Origin: Basidiobolus meristosporus CBS 931.73 | Taxonomy: Eukaryota > Basidiobolomycota > Basidiobolomycetes > Basidiobolales > Basidiobolaceae | Length of the DNA stretch: 64,000 nucleotides | NCBI GenBank assembly: GCA_002104905.1 | Contig: MCFE01000096.1 | Span: forward strand, 1 to 64,000 | Direction of reading: 5' to 3' | In this document: positions 19,886 to 30,653 of the stretch, in pieces | Layout of the letters: every line of letters starts with the position of its first letter | Position numbering within the stretch: position 1 is the first letter of the stretch | Notes under the pieces: generated by a model | What the model was told of the DNA's origin: nothing | Databases searched by the model: none | The model's input: the letters and a program-made list of their open reading frames with translations, nothing else | Translations under genes and position numbers: made by a program

Positions 19886-20050
19886 ATAGATAGAGTATGT
19901 GACTGCACTAGAAAGTTACCAATCACTTGGATTGTAAGAAATTCAAACAAATATTAGGCAGAATTGCCAGGATTCTAACAGGCTTATGTAGAAGCCACAC
20001 CATATAGCTAATTAGTAGAATGTAGATTGTCAACTGGATCATTATTTCAT

Positions 20051-20527
20051 TGATGAATTTTTTGATCTAGTGAAGCCCTCATCGAACTTATCTGAGAAAT
20101 GTGATACCCAACAACAATCAGGAACGAGAATGAGGATGGTGAACAGTATGATTAGTTCACACGCTAGCAATCAGAACGTGTCTACTGCAACCTTAGAAAA
20201 AGACAAGCGATACAGTCAACCAAGCGAGGGCATAGGTGCTGACATACGCTAGACATGGCGCGTATGGAAAAGTCGGTATTCAACGGACATATCGGAAATT
20301 TAGCAGCGAGCATTCTAGGGGCATTGATGCGTCGTCTCCTTTTACTCCGGTTACTGTTGCGGGGTGACTGATAATATTGTCTGATGCGGGGTAGAGTGGC
20401 ACAAGCATATACGCCTGATTGAGAGAAATCCACGATCTTACAGTTGTCAAACAGATCTCAGGCTGGTGCTCCTCGATCTTACTCGATAAAGATAGATGGC
20501 CATGCAGCAACGCAGGAATCCCACGAG
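20051..20527. other. Intergenic transition, no gene seen
   Basis: Sequence changes from AT-rich transposon DNA to the GC-richer gene island. Short open frames (for example 20070-20252) have no recognisable motif. This is probably the upstream region of the secreted repeat-protein gene. Confidence 0.5.
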
Positions 20528-20535
20528 TATAAATA
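20528..20535 (+). promoter_or_regulatory. TATA box of the APG-repeat protein gene
   Basis: TATAAATA lies 98 bp upstream of the ATG at 20633. The same octamer precedes the three paralogous secreted-protein genes at a similar distance. Confidence 0.55.
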
Positions 20536-20632
20536 CCGGAGAAGCGCTCCTCCCGACAACAACAATAGCTTCAGTGTGCCACCTATTCTATTCTTATTTA
20601 TATTAGAACGTTTCTTCATAGACCCCTAGATT

Positions 20633-22723
20633 ATGCGTTTCTCTGCCTCTAGATTGATATTCATCCTCTCCGCCACCCAAATTATCGCCGGGGCGAGCGT
20701 ACGAAGAAATTACTCCCAAAATGATTCCAACGGAATTGGAAATGGTGCCTACAGTGGTCATGGCACAGGTGGTGATGGTGACAAGGATGGTTCTGGTGGG
20801 AACTCTGGGGTACCCGGTGGTGCGAATGGCGCTCCTGGTGTACCTGGTGGCGCTCCTGGTGGCGTTCCCGGTGGTGCTCCTGGTGGTGCTCCTGGTGGCG
20901 TTCCCGGTGGTGCTCCTGGCGTACCTGGAGGTTCTCCGGGTGTTCCGTCAGGTGATTCTGGCTCCCCATCAGGACATACTCCAGGAAGTGGTGGATCAGA
21001 AGTACCCACCGCTGAAGAATGTCGCCTTATTCTTGCCAAGGTGAACGCAGGAATACTCAATGGAGTAGCCGCAAAACTCTGCATTGACTTGAATCCATCA
21101 TTACCGGGTGCTCCTGGTGCTCCAAGTGCTCCAAATGCCCCAGGTGCTCCTAATGCTCCGGGTGCTCCAAGTACCCCAAATGCCCCAAGTGCTCCAGGCG
21201 GTGCTCCTAATGCTCCGGGTGCTCCAAGTACTCCAAACGCCCCAAGTGCTCCAGGCGGTGCTCCTAATGCTCCGGGTGCTCCAAGTACTCCAAATGCCCC
21301 AGGTGCTCCGGGCGGTGCTCCTAGTGCTCCGGGTGTTCCTGGTGCCCCAGGTGCTCCGGGCGGTGGTCCTAATGCTCCGGGTGCTCCTGGTGCCCCAAGC
21401 GCTCCTGGTGCTCCAAGTACTCCAAATGCCCCAGGTGTTCCGGGCGGTGCTCCTAATGCTCCTAGTGCTCCTGGTACTCCAAATGCTCCTGGCGCTCCAA
21501 GTGCTCCAGGCGGTGCTCCTAATGCTCCGGGTGCTCCAAGTGCTCCTGGTACTCCAAATGCTCCGGGTGCTCCCGGCGTTCCTAATGGAACACCTGCTGA
21601 TGAAAAAACACCGTCGGCCGAGGAATGTAAGCTGATATTGGCCAAAGTGGATTCTGGTCTATTGGGTGGAATCGCCGCCAAGCTCTGCGTGGATTTGAAT
21701 CTCGGTGTCCCGTCAGCCCCAAGTGCTCCTGGTACTCCAAATGCCCCGGGCTCTCCAAGTGCTCCAGGCGGTGCTCCTAATGCCCCGGGTGCTCCAAGTG
21801 CTCCTGGTACTCCAGGTACTCCAAATGCCCCGGGTGCTCCTAATGCCCCGGGTGCTCCAAGTGCTCCAGGTGGTGCTCCTAATGCCCCGGGTGCTCCAAG
21901 TGCTCCAAGTGCTCCAGGTGCTCCTAATGCCCCGGGTGCTCCAAGTGCTCCAAGTGCTCCAGGTGCTCCTAATGCCCCGGGTGCTCCAAGTGCTCCAGGT
22001 GGTGCTCCTAATGCCCCGGGTGCTCCAAGTGCTCCAGGTGGTGCTCCTAATGCCCCGGGTGCTCCAAGTGCTCCAGGTGGTGCTCCTAATGCCCCGGGTG
22101 CTCCAAGTGCTCCAAGTGCTCCAGGTGCTCCTAATGCCCCGGGCTCTCCAAGTGCTCCAGGCGGTGCTCCTAATGCCCCGGGTGCTCCAAGTGCTCCAGG
22201 CGGTGCTCCAAATGCTCCAGGTGCTCCTAATGCCCCGGGTGCTCCAAGTGCTCCAGGTGGTGCTCCTAATGCCCCGGGTGCTCCAAGTGCTCCAGGTGGT
22301 GCTCCTAATGCCCCGGGTGCTCCAAGTGCTCCAGGTGCTCCTAATGCCCCGGGTGCTCCAAGTGCTCCTGGTACTCCAAATGCCCCGGGCGCTCCAAGTG
22401 CTCCTGGCGGTGCTCCAAAAGCTCCAGGTGCCCCTGGTGGTTCATCTGCCAGTGGAGCCAAATGTGAAAACATCCGGTTAAAAGTACAAAACCTTCTGGG
22501 AATCAATGCGGATGCAGTCGTATGTCTCGATGGCCTACTTCAAGTCATTTCCAACGGGCCAGTAGGTGGACTCCTTTCAGGTATATTAGGAGGGGGCAAG
22601 GGAAACAGCTCGGGAGCAGACACGCAGCAGGAAGCGTGTGAAACCATCAAGGCTCACGCCAACGCCTTGGGGATCGATGCCAAGCTCGTGGTGTGCCTTC
22701 CAGACATCCAAATCGCCCTGTAA
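20633..22723 (+). CDS. Secreted Ala-Pro-Gly/Asn/Ser repeat protein with four two-cysteine modules
   Basis: The 696-residue uninterrupted frame starts with a basic residue and a hydrophobic core (RLIFILSATQIIAGA), a good signal peptide ending near residue 22. After a Gly/Asp-rich segment come long blocks of the tripeptide A-P-x, mostly in a 13-residue cycle (GAPSAPGGAPNAP). They alternate with four copies of a module of about 30 residues: C-x20 to 22-C-[IVL], seen as AEECRLILAKVNAGI..AAKLCIDLN (about 127-153), AEECKLILAKVDSGL..AAKLCVDLN (about 325-351), KCENIRLKVQ..AVVCLDGL and ACETIKAHAN..LVVCLPDI at the C-terminus. The protein is probably extracellular or wall-associated. The repeat is not collagen Gly-X-Y. 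No membrane anchor or GPI signal is evident. No known family recognised. Converges on XPB, 281 bp apart. Confidence 0.8.
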   Translation: MRFSASRLIFILSATQIIAGASVRRNYSQNDSNGIGNGAYSGHGTGGDGDKDGSGGNSGVPGGANGAPGVPGGAPGGVPGGAPGGAPGGVPGGAPGVPGGSPGVPSGDSGSPSGHTPGSGGSEVPTAEECRLILAKVNAGILNGVAAKLCIDLNPSLPGAPGAPSAPNAPGAPNAPGAPSTPNAPSAPGGAPNAPGAPSTPNAPSAPGGAPNAPGAPSTPNAPGAPGGAPSAPGVPGAPGAPGGGPNAPGAPGAPSAPGAPSTPNAPGVPGGAPNAPSAPGTPNAPGAPSAPGGAPNAPGAPSAPGTPNAPGAPGVPNGTPADEKTPSAEECKLILAKVDSGLLGGIAAKLCVDLNLGVPSAPSAPGTPNAPGSPSAPGGAPNAPGAPSAPGTPGTPNAPGAPNAPGAPSAPGGAPNAPGAPSAPSAPGAPNAPGAPSAPSAPGAPNAPGAPSAPGGAPNAPGAPSAPGGAPNAPGAPSAPGGAPNAPGAPSAPSAPGAPNAPGSPSAPGGAPNAPGAPSAPGGAPNAPGAPNAPGAPSAPGGAPNAPGAPSAPGGAPNAPGAPSAPGAPNAPGAPSAPGTPNAPGAPSAPGGAPKAPGAPGGSSASGAKCENIRLKVQNLLGINADAVVCLDGLLQVISNGPVGGLLSGILGGGKGNSSGADTQQEACETIKAHANALGIDAKLVVCLPDIQIAL
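21100..22440 (+). repeat. Intragenic tandem repeat encoding A-P-x triplets
   Basis: DNA repeats of about 9 and 39 bp (units such as GGTGCTCCAAGTGCTCCAGG) run in two blocks, about 21100-21597 and 21705-22440, split by one cysteine module. A smaller Pro-Gly-Gly block lies at about 20800-20945. Such tracts change length easily by slippage, so strain-to-strain size variation is expected. Confidence 0.85.
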
Positions 22724-23004
22724 ATAGTAGAATAGGAAACCTTATTTGTTGAAACGATTTTTATTAATTTACTCTCCCAGCAATGGCTGACAGCACTAAC
22801 CCACCCGGACTTTTAATCTGCTTTATAACTAACCACACTGCACCTACTATCAAGGTTTAGGAATGTACCATTCTATATTGAATAAATCGGGTTTAAATTA
22901 TCCAAACACCGGGCTGACTACACGGATAGATATATGGCTTATGATCGAATAGTACTGATATCATTGAACAACCCGAAGGTGTGAAAGGACAAGCCTCGAC
23001 CAAC

Positions 23005-25590
23005 TCACTTTTTGTACCACTGTTTCTTGAATAAAGGATGATGTTCGCCCCCTCTGGACGCTCCTCGGGAGCCGCCGCTGCCAACGGCTTTGTTGGGCTC
23101 CATGTAGGCCATATCGTCACCGCCCGCCAGCGATTTCATGGATCCTACCCCACGCCTTACCATGGACTTCTTGGACGACCGCGAGGACACGTCGTCGGCA
23201 TCCACTGGAACATCCAAATCAGCCTCGTCATCGTTGGCCATCAGCACGCTCTTCAACAGCTCCATTTGTGACTCTTTGGTTCTGTACACGAGGTTGGGCT
23301 CGGAGTCCATACCTTCAAGATGGGTGATCACTTTGAAGGCATAGCCCTGATCAATTAAGAACTGCTGGCGCTTGGTGGAGTAGTACATCTCCTGAGTGTC
23401 CTTGGAGACGAGTGAGTAGAAGAAAGCGTTGAACCCTTCGTCGTTACGACGCTTGGCACGGAGAATACGACCTAGACGCTGGGCCTCTTGACGTCTGGAG
23501 CCGTAGTGCGAGGAGATCTGAATCAAGCAAGTGGCTTCCGGAAGATCGATCGAGGTGTCACCGACTTTCGACAGGAAGATGGTGTTCAGCTGTGGGTTGT
23601 GCTGGAACTGCTGCAGAATGCGAAGACGTTCTTGCTGGCCGGTGCCACCGTAGATGTAAGGCTTCTTCAGCTTGAGAGCGTAGGCCTTCAAGGCGTAGAC
23701 GTTATCTGAGAACACAATGATCTTGTCTCCTCTTCTCTCGTGGTAGTCGATCAGATACTGCGCAGCCTGGAATTTCTGCGGGTTCATGACGTATAGCAGC
23801 ATGCGCTTTCTGGAGTTCTCGCCCAGGTATTCGCGGTAGAACTCCGGGGTCATCGGGCACCACACCTCAGCACATTGCACAGTGGCAATGTGCCCTTGCT
23901 GAGAGAGCTCCATCCAATTGGCCTCGTAGAGCTTGGGGCCAATCAAGAAATTCAGATCGTCGATCTTCTCATCCTCACGCACAAGCGTCGCAGTGAGACC
24001 GAGCTTCGCGTGGGCAGCAATGGTGCTGACCACCTTACGGAACATGTTTGCTGGAACGACGTGCACCTCGTCCAGGAGGATGAACCCCCACTCACGGCTG
24101 GTCAAGAAGTCCATCATCTTCTGGGCGTCGTGGGAACGGTTGCGCGTGTTCGCCACCATGGAATAGGTGGACACGACGATTCCGGATTCCCCGGAGAATC
24201 GCTCTTTTTGCTCGGAGGTGAACACCGCGATCTGCCGCTCACTAATGTTCGACCACTGAAGGTACTGCTGCTTCCACTGGTTGACCGACACAGAGGAGGT
24301 GCACAACACCAGAGTGCTCTTCTTGATGGTGCATGTCGCCGTGATCCCGACCAACGTCTTACCAGCTCCGCACGGAAGCACAATGATCCCTGACCGGGCA
24401 CGGCCGTTACCAAACATCTTGCTTAAACTCTTCTCCTGGTAGGGACGGATGGCGGTGATGGGCTTCAGGTCGATCTCCAGGTTGGGGTTGATGGTGTCGT
24501 TACGGAAGTCGTACTCCTCCAGCATTGGATAATCCAGCTCGGTGCATCTTTTCTTCACGATTTCCACGAAGCCTGGGTCAATCTCGAAGGAGTGCACCTG
24601 GTCCCCGTCATCCTCCTCCTGGTCTTCCTTGTCGATGTCGACCACCGCGAAGATCTCGTCCTCGGTGTTCACCTTCTCGTCCGCCACCTTCTCCTTGGCA
24701 TCCTCTTTGCTCTTGATGCCAGGGATCTTGAGGTCTTTCCCGGTGGGAGCCTTCGACGAGATCAGGTCTTTGCCTTTGTCGTCGGAAGAGGTGATCCGGG
24801 ACTGAGCGATGACCTGATCTCTCAAGAGGAGCTGCAGGATTTCCGGGTGGGACGATTCCACGAAATAGCGATTGTGGTTCAGAACCAACTTGACCTTGCC
24901 GTAGGACAAGGTGCATTGGCGGATAAACTGGATGATGGGCTCGGGGACTGGGGCCTGGAAAGTAAATGGAGAGTCTGGTAAGTGATGGCTTTGCCGCCAA
25001 GGGGCTGCATGGACGGGGTACCTTAGAGAGTCTGTTTAGCACATCGATGATGTCCTGGGTCTCTAGGCCGACAGACACCGCCGCGTACAAGGAGTAAGGC
25101 GTCAAGCGGTACTCGTGAATATACGACGGTCTAAACAAAATCGGGTTGAGTGGTCGAATTCTCGAGGCAAGGGGTGCGCACATGGTAGGCAAGCCAAATA
25201 CCTGCTCACCGGCTCACTGATGGCAATCAGGAAGTCCTGTGCTTGCTCTGCGATAGGGGAGAAGCCCTCCAAAATGATGTGACCATTCTCAGGACTGATC
25301 CAGAGTGGCCGAGATTCGTGATCTGGCTTTAAAGGCAGATAGGTGTAATCCTCTTCGCCAAAAATATGCGACACTGAATCCCGATTAATGTGGGCTTTAT
25401 GTGCGATGGAGCTTACATCGAGCGTGGCATTTTTTGGCACTATCATAGAAACAAAATTAACACCTAGAACAGGAGCTCCCAATTCTCCAAAAAACTACAT
25501 ACACAGTGCCTGCGCTTGGGCAAACAACTCCTCTTCAAAATCCTCGTCATCCAAAGAAGGGGATCCCTTACGCTTTTGACTTGTATTCAT
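23005..25590 (-). CDS. SSL2: TFIIH DNA translocase/helicase XPB (Ssl2/Rad25/ERCC3)
   Basis: Model: exons 25590-25503, 25439-25202, 25130-25022 and 24954-23005 with GT-AG introns of 63, 71 and 67 nt, phases consistent; product 794 residues (family about 780-845). It is the ATP-dependent 3'-5' translocase of TFIIH that opens promoters and DNA at nucleotide-excision-repair sites in the nucleus. Visible: the N-terminal damage-recognition region ([40 protein letters not shown]), an acidic linker, Walker [10 protein letters not shown] (about 340-346), DEVH box (about 440-443), the RED motif after GLTATLV (about 471-473), and motif [10 protein letters not shown] (about 637-644). It ends in a basic, aromatic tail (KKQWYKK). 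All catalytic motifs are intact. The start is the ATG at 25588-25590, giving a short acidic N-terminus. It lies 272 bp downstream of the kinase stop, same strand. Confidence 0.95.
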
Positions 25591-25862
25591 GCTTTACTTT
25601 GCAACCAACCCCTTCTGGAACACTTGTTTCTTATAAAGGGATTTCCCAAGGAGCAAATAAACGGTACTTGTCCGGAGGGGAATGAATTAAAGAATGGCTG
25701 GGCGGACCCATCTTTATATAAAAATCGGGATTTCCGCAGCTGCATCAAAGGATGACATTATTAATGATACATTTCTATTTGGTGATGAGCCGAGCGGATC
25801 AGCTGATGCGTGCTTGGAAATAGATTTGGTTTGGACCATTTGTGCCAGCATTGAATAGCGCT

Positions 25863-27642
25863 CTACTGCATTCTGGGCCGCTTGAGGGAGGCATGTGAGC
25901 TATCCGCCATGGGCTCACGCTTACAAACCTCCGGAGTTTCCGAAGAGAGCGTAGTGTGGACACGGCTGAACTCATGCTTCAATGTGTCAAAATAGGAGGA
26001 GATTGATGCATCCTCCTGCACCCGATCCTCAATCTAGATGAGACAAACAGTCAGTGGATACTTCGCAATGGATCACAGACCATGGCTACCTTCATCCATG
26101 GATGCTCCAGGGCCTCGTCAACTGTCAATCGCTCCTGCGGATTCACTTGCAAAAGCCTCTTCACCAGATCTATCGCTTCGCTCGACTTGAGTAAACAGAG
26201 AATCATCAAAAGAAGCCAAGGAACACCAACCTTCGGCGGACACGTTATCCCAGTAGGGCGAAGGGAAGTTGTAGATTCCCTCTTTGATCTGGGCCTGCAT
26301 ACTCGGTGGGCCAAGTTCATCTGTGATGGAAGAGTCGTTAGAAAGGGAGCACGCGGTTGGCCTGCTGCTGCCACTTACCGGCGAACGGTGGGAATCCACA
26401 CAAACAAATGTACAAGATGACACCCAAACTCCATAGGTCGACTCCCTTCGAATATTGGCGGTGTTGCGGTAGCTGCAGCACCTCGGGGGCAACATAGTTC
26501 GGCGTCCCGCACAAGGTTTGAGTAAATGAGGCCTCCCCAACAATCTTGGCCAAGCCAAAGTCCGACACCTTCACCCGAAGCGGGCTCTTCGAATCCAAGA
26601 GAATGTTCTCGGGCTTCATGTCGCGGTGGGTGATTCCGCGGTCGTGCAAGTACTTGATGGCTTGAAAGAGCTGGTAAAACACAAGCCGTGTCTCGGGCTC
26701 GGAAAAGCGCTGCTTCTGCTCTATAAGATCAAAGAGCTCCCCACCGTCGACCAACTCCAGGACTATGTAAAGAAAATCCTGCTCGTCATAGACTCCGTGG
26801 GTTGATATGATACATGGGTGCTTGATGGCCATCAATATAGCGATCTCTCGTTGTAGCGCCTCGTTGAGCTTGGACTTTTGTCTGAACCGGAGTTTGTTGA
26901 TGATTTTGACCGCGAATTTCTTTCCAGTCGACCGCTCAGTCGCCAACTTGACTTCGGCAAAATTCCCCTGCCCCAGTGTACCCCCGATAAGATACTTCTC
27001 GTGCAGCGCCGATTGATGCTCCTTGTGGAGTGCCAATTGCTTGAAGATGAACGAATGGTCCTCAATCGCTGCTCCTGACTTGGAGCTGCTGGACGTCAGC
27101 TGGACGTGGTCTCCGCTAACTATTTGTCTGCGTTGATTCCGCCCAATCTTTTTCCCATTCACTCGAGTGCCGTTGGAACTTAAATCTTCAATAAATATAC
27201 ATTCCTGTGGGCCTGCCTGTGTATCTACTTTATTCTCCTTGAAAATCAGGCAGTGCCTGTTGCTGACTTGTGGATGATCAATGGTGACATCGCACTCAGG
27301 ATGCCGTCCCAGCAAATACCCTTTACCGTCGGTCCTGCTTAGGTATATGGTCTGCTGTGTGGAGTTGAGCGACTGGAGGATGCCCCAGCAATCGTCCATC
27401 GCGGTCTCTTCGCTTGCTTCCTCCGGAACCGATGTCTTCGGTGTGGAACCCAAGGAATCAGAATCACCACCCTCCTTGGAAGCCAATACTTCGGCTTGTT
27501 GGAGGAAGGAGCCTGCACGTGACGATTTATCGGTCAAGTTACTCTCGCAGTGAGAAATACTTCTCGGGGCATCAACTAGAGCGATTTCCTCAGTGGTGGC
27601 ATTCGAAAGCAGGGTATCTGGGAGGGAAGCTTGATCAGACAT
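25863..27642 (-). CDS. FHA-domain checkpoint kinase (Rad53/Cds1/CHK2 type)
   Basis: Model: exons 27642-26379, 26320-26231, 26175-26090 and 26033-25863, introns 58, 55 and 56 nt; product 536 residues. An N-terminal FHA domain (about 108-180) keeps the phosphothreonine-binding residues GRHP, SNRH and SSNGT. The kinase domain follows from about 217: GTLGQGNFAEV glycine loop, catalytic Lys in FAVKII (about 246), HRDMKPEN (339-346), DFG (361-363), and APE after GTPNYV. The later exons supply the rest of the lobe (AEAIDLVKRLL, LTVDEALEHPWMK) and a C-terminal tail ending in basic residues (LKRPRMQ), a possible nuclear signal. The one-FHA plus kinase order is that of CHK2/Cds1, activated by ATR/ATM-type kinases after DNA damage or replication stress. 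Only a few SQ/TQ sites precede the FHA domain. Its neighbour is XPB, same strand. Confidence 0.92.
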
Positions 27643-28968
27643 TGCGGAGTTGCTTTACCCTTAGAACACACAAGTAGCTTGTGCAAACGTAAGAAATTTT
27701 TAGGCTTGAGCCCGAAACACTACCAAAGGTTAAGAGGTCACACGCAACGAGTCAAACAGAAACTCCGTGGTTGTTTTCCACATTGTAAGCCCAGCCTGCC
27801 GCAATGCAGTGGGATTGGATCGGCAGTCACCATCATGAAGACGTCCGGGTTGGGGTTAAGTTAAGAGCCAAATTAAGTATATTGCCTACAACCAGGTTAA
27901 GAACATTGTTTACAACCCTCGTAAGGTAAACATGTTTATAAACCACCCAACCGCCTGAATGGTACCATTCTCATTGGAAATCAACCCTTCCAGAAGCTTT
28001 CCTTATCAGGCCTCATCCAGATATCCCCCAACATCTTGTATTCCATGCGCGGCGGGAACTGTGGAAAACCGACGATTCCCATATGCGGAATTGTTCTCGA
28101 CTCTAGCGAAATTCACTCAATTCTAGAACTCCTCATGGTAACCCTCGATTCGCCGAATATTCCAGAGAATTTCCATCTTCATCGATTCGTTTGTGTTCCT
28201 GCGTGTTCTATTGACGGCGAATATCACTCAGCTGTGCAACCTTGACCAAGTTATGATTGGGTCTCGAGCTGAGGCTAATAAGGGCTGTCTGCGATGGCAG
28301 TGGAACTGGTGCATCGTCATGCGGTTCACATGATGCGCTACTTGTGCCATTCGCAGGGCTCCTGCTCAGAGATAACCTATTGCACCACCGGTAAAAGGGG
28401 CAGTTTCAGGTTGTGCAAGGAACTGCTTAGCCTGGTGCCCCTATGGTGAACAATTTGTTTCTAAGCATGAAGTGAAGCCATGATGTCAAGAGCTACAGGC
28501 AAAAATGCCGCATGGATGAATGACTCGGGTTTTGTCTAGGCTCCAATGATTGGGCCAGTCTCGAAAGATACGCATCCGGAAAGGATGAAAAAGGGAAATT
28601 GCGTAGAAGTTTTCCATTACAATCTCAATGAATGTAACATTGATTTGCTTATATAGTATGGTTCTCTGCCCGTTGATTGGCCTCAATCGACGGTACTCAT
28701 ATAATCAGGTTTCAGGGTGATTCTGTGGTTTGAGTGAGTTTGACAAGCAACTGAGGGAAATTTGCGAGGGCAGCAGTTGAGGGAATTTTGCGACAATAGA
28801 TGGGATTTTCTATTATAAGGAAGTACCATCCGACGGGGCCCTCTAGCAGCCAAAATTTTCTTCCTTCTTTCTAGAAGTCCTATATTTTCTATTCCCTCCC
28901 CGCATATTCTGTTTCTTAGTCGATAGTCATCATTCGTGTCAAGTCGCTGTGCCCACAACCCTCTGAAC
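27643..28968. other. Divergent intergenic region between checkpoint kinase and HSF-type gene
   Basis: 1.3 kb with no supported gene; short frames lack motifs. It must hold both promoters. Three forkhead-type motifs cluster at 27907-27939 (TGTTTAC, GTAAACA, TGTTTAT), about 270 bp upstream of the kinase ATG. Confidence 0.5.
27907..27939. promoter_or_regulatory. Cluster of three forkhead-like motifs
   Basis: TGTTTAC at 27907, GTAAACA at 27926 and TGTTTAT at 27933 fit the forkhead consensus RYAAAYA on alternating strands within 33 bp. Forkhead factors control cell-cycle genes in fungi, which would suit a checkpoint-kinase promoter. The motif is short and could be chance in AT-rich DNA. Confidence 0.3.
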
Positions 28969-30257
28969 ATGACCAAAAAGACCCCCCTGGAAAGAGGCAA
29001 TTCCCGCTCCGCCTCCAGAAGCCCTGGCAAGGAAGATCCAAACTCCACCGTCAAAACACAAACCGCTTTTGTAGGGAAACTTTATACGTAAGTGCTGAGG
29101 CTGGAGATGTTGTCAAGCGCTTATGTGCTAATGTGAAGGCATTTTTTAAAGCATGGTCGAGGATCCCACCATTCAGAACCTTATATCTTGGTCGAATTCT
29201 GGTAAAACATTTTTGGTTCATGAGCCAACCGAGTTCTCGAAAAAAGTGCTTCCCATCTACTTCAAACACAACAACTGGCAGAGCTTTGTGAGACAACTCA
29301 ACAGTAAGCATCGTTTTTTATGGTAATCTCAGCAGTTCCAGCTTTCTAACGTATGGCGGTTTTTTCCCAACGCTACCTTGCTCTTTAGTGTACGGTTTCC
29401 ACAAAGGTATGTTGTCTTCATGAACCAGCTCTTGGACATTAGGCTAACGCGGCATTGTGTTAGTCAACAACGTATTTCATAGCAATAGTCCTATTGACGG
29501 ACAGCCCTGGGAGTTTGAGCACAATGACTTCCGTAAAGGCGCTAAAGAGTTGTTGGGTAACATCAAAAGAAAGGCGCCCAAAGCTAACAACCCTGGGACG
29601 CCAAGTGCAGAGCCCACCACCCAGTCGAAGCCAATTAGATCCATAACCCCAGAGGCAGTAGTGGAATCAGATCCACGTGACGAGGTCATCGATCATTTGA
29701 CACAGAAAGTGGATCGATTGGAAAGAAACTTGGCGGAAATGCACCGTTCACATGAGAGCTTGTTGTCCGAAGTGGGATCGTACAAATCAGCACAAGAGAA
29801 GAGTTTCCAGCTTATTGCCCGCATGGCGGACATGCTCCAGTCACTGGCTAAAGATGATTACGATGACTGGCAAGCCTATCGCAAACGCAAGATTGATACC
29901 ATCAGTGACATCAAGTATGAGGTGGCGAGCCTTATGAATCCTGAGGCTACCGACTTGCCACGGAAGGAAACCACCAACCTTTCCATGAATCACCCGGGTT
30001 CCCACCAAAATATAGAACGCCGCCACTTGACCCCACCCTTCTATCCACCCAGCAGTGCTAATTACAGTCACTCAAGTTTGCCATCCATCCAAGCGACCCA
30101 TAGCTACCCACTCTCACCTAGTTCCAACCCTCGTGACGGCAAATCCACGTCCCCAGTGTTTTTGCCTTGCACCAATATCACTCTTCCACCATTGGCGGAG
30201 ATGGCATCCCATGGTAATTACGACATGAACACCTTGAAGCGACCCAGGTTTGCGTAA
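28969..30257 (+). CDS. Heat-shock-factor-type transcription factor
   Basis: Model: exons 28969-29087, 29152-29303, 29389-29406 and 29464-30257 (introns 64, 85 and 57 nt with CTAAY branch sites); product 360 residues. The HSF winged-helix DNA-binding domain spans about 34-140: AFVGKLYTMVEDP, ISWSNSGKTFLVHEP, then the recognition segment NNWQSFVRQLNMYGFHKV assembled across three exons, and WEFEHNDFRKGAKELLGNIKR. A predicted coiled coil (about 180-240; DHLTQKVDRLERNL...) would be the oligomerisation region, followed by a Pro/Ser-rich C-terminal tail. There is no response-regulator domain, so it is not a Skn7 ortholog by architecture. It could be Hsf1-, Sfl1- or Prr1-related. The tiny 18-nt third exon sits inside the recognition region, so correct splicing is essential. 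Confidence 0.9.
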
Positions 30258-30543
30258 GCCACGACAGAGTCTGCGAAGAGACAAGGGAGGAGTGTATTGT
30301 ATAGTAATAATCGACCAGGTTGGCGCACTCTGTTTTGCATGTAAATAGCGTATTTAAAGAAACTTGTACATTTCCCGTGTTTTTGGTATTTTACTTATAA
30401 AATGTTCGCCATTGCGAAGTCCACCACACTATTCCTGAAAGTGCGATTTCCATTGAGGTTGTCGGTAAATTTGGTTGCAATCAGAGGGCTGCTTTGCATT
30501 GCACGAGCGCATTAAAGAATTCGCCTTCAATGGCGATGTTTGT

Positions 30544-30551
30544 TATAAATA
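30544..30551 (+). promoter_or_regulatory. TATA box, secreted paralogue 1
   Basis: TATAAATA lies 103 bp before the ATG. The stretch from TATA to about 50 bp downstream (ACATCAGTTACAACTCTCTG) is nearly identical in all three paralogues, with TATA boxes at 32461-32468 (-) and 32462-32469 (+ for the third gene). Confidence 0.6.
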
Positions 30552-30653
30552 TTGAGAGATACTGGCCTTCTCACATCAGTTACAACTCTCTGGGTCATCA
30601 CTTTTGCATTCCACTTCATCCGCATCCGCATCCACATCCCACTTCATCAAGCC

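Larger units (their letters stand above)
17733..20050 (-). mobile_element. Decayed TNP2/Plavaka-like DNA transposon, copy B
   Basis: Homologous to copies A and C with blocks in the same order. The minus strand carries the transposase from about 19201 to 17740. The plus strand carries the accessory frame 19499-19885. The block that encodes the MVGQQLAL start of the accessory frame in the other copies is missing. The right end grades into unassigned sequence near 20050; I could not see terminal inverted repeats. Confidence 0.55.

Noticed and set aside
20800-22440. Collagen-like protein or CRISPR-like array
   Set aside because: Glycine is not at every third position, so no collagen helix; the DNA repeats are coding, without unique spacers.
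21108-22481. Plus-strand Leu/Val/Gln-rich frames overlapping the same gene
   Set aside because: Frame-shifted shadows of the tandem repeat; only the 20633 frame has a signal peptide and conserved modules.
20758-22506. 582-codon minus-strand open frame opposite the APG-repeat gene
   Set aside because: It is the complement of the GGT/GCT/CCA repeats, which lack stop codons in several frames. It has no start context, signal or cysteine modules.
25102-25482. Independent small gene upstream of XPB
   Set aside because: Its conserved segment joins XPB exons through GT-AG introns in phase; the frame reads into introns on both sides.
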